Positions 63,999-64,000 of a stretch of DNA of 64,000 nucleotides are shown here, one piece after another; positions within the stretch are counted from its first letter, which is position 1, and every line of letters begins with the position of its first letter. The notes below the pieces were generated by a model that worked only from the letters and a program-made list of their open reading frames with translations, searched no databases and had not been told where the DNA came from. The DNA is from Cellulomonas sp. Leaf395 (GTDB taxonomy: Bacteria; Actinomycetota; Actinomycetes; Actinomycetales; Cellulomonadaceae), in NCBI RefSeq assembly GCF_001424125.1, contig NZ_LMQI01000005.1, positions 598,162 through 662,161 of the forward strand. The letters run 5' to 3'. The position numbers and the translations under genes were made by a program.

Positions 63999-64000
63999 GG

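Overview
The window looks like a chromosomal segment of a high-GC Gram-positive actinobacterium, probably of the Cellulomonadaceae or a close relative. This is inferred from the GC-rich codon usage, the frequent GTG/TTG starts, the plant-polysaccharide enzymes, and the actinobacterial gene order parA-scpA-scpB-rluB-tyrA-cmk-plsC-der at the right end. No rRNA, integrase, transposase or CRISPR array was seen. One tRNA, Pro(GGG), is present.

Layout, left to right. 1-6.5 kb: a DUF5107/TPR protein and a GH35 beta-galactosidase in one minus-strand operon, with a divergent AraC regulator. 6.6-10.2 kb: a SnoaL-like protein, a large AAA/LuxR regulator and a cupin. 10.2-12.6 kb: a GH43 arabinan-type hydrolase translationally coupled to a LacY-like permease. 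12.7-14.8 kb: a methyltransferase, then a universal stress protein with DUF1876. 14.9-18.1 kb: a secreted pectate lyase/pectin methylesterase fusion and a rhamnogalacturonan acetylesterase behind a LacI-type operator. Together the GH35, GH43, PL1-CE8 and CE12 enzymes fit breakdown of pectin and its galactan/arabinan side chains (inference).

18.2-28.1 kb is accessory. It holds a DUF899 protein, a regulator made of an alpha/beta hydrolase fused to a LuxR helix-turn-helix flanked by two near-identical upstream elements (before a thioesterase gene and a membrane methyltransferase gene), a VOC protein, a DUF2254 membrane protein, a 51-residue ORF too short for routine gene calling, a kinase-MATE pump pair, a phosphoesterase and a lipoprotein. 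28.2-31.7 kb is a SARP-nSTAND-beta-propeller membrane regulator preceded by four direct repeats in SARP-box geometry. 32.9-34.8 kb is an ECF41 sigma factor with an epimerase gene behind a textbook ECF41 promoter.

31.7-53 kb alternates intact genes with at least seven decayed fragments: aldo/keto reductase, ABC-2 permease, histidine kinase, response regulator, VOC, ArsR, kup, SulP, endonuclease/exonuclease, ychF C-terminus and a polyketide-exporter permease. Intact islands are a GT2 glycosyltransferase, a HEAT-GT4 fusion coupled to an MGT-type glycosyltransferase, corA, and a carbohydrate ABC transporter (three genes plus a divergent MsmK-type ATPase).

54.3-64 kb is the conserved housekeeping block, all on the minus strand and tightly coupled by 4-base stop/start overlaps: chromosome partition and condensation (parA, scpA, scpB), rRNA pseudouridylation (rluB), tyrosine synthesis (tyrA), CMP kinase (cmk), acyltransferase (plsC), methyltransferase, ribosome GTPase (der), a membrane protein, then tRNA-Pro with its own terminator. 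Functional calls rest on reading motifs by eye; no database search was run.
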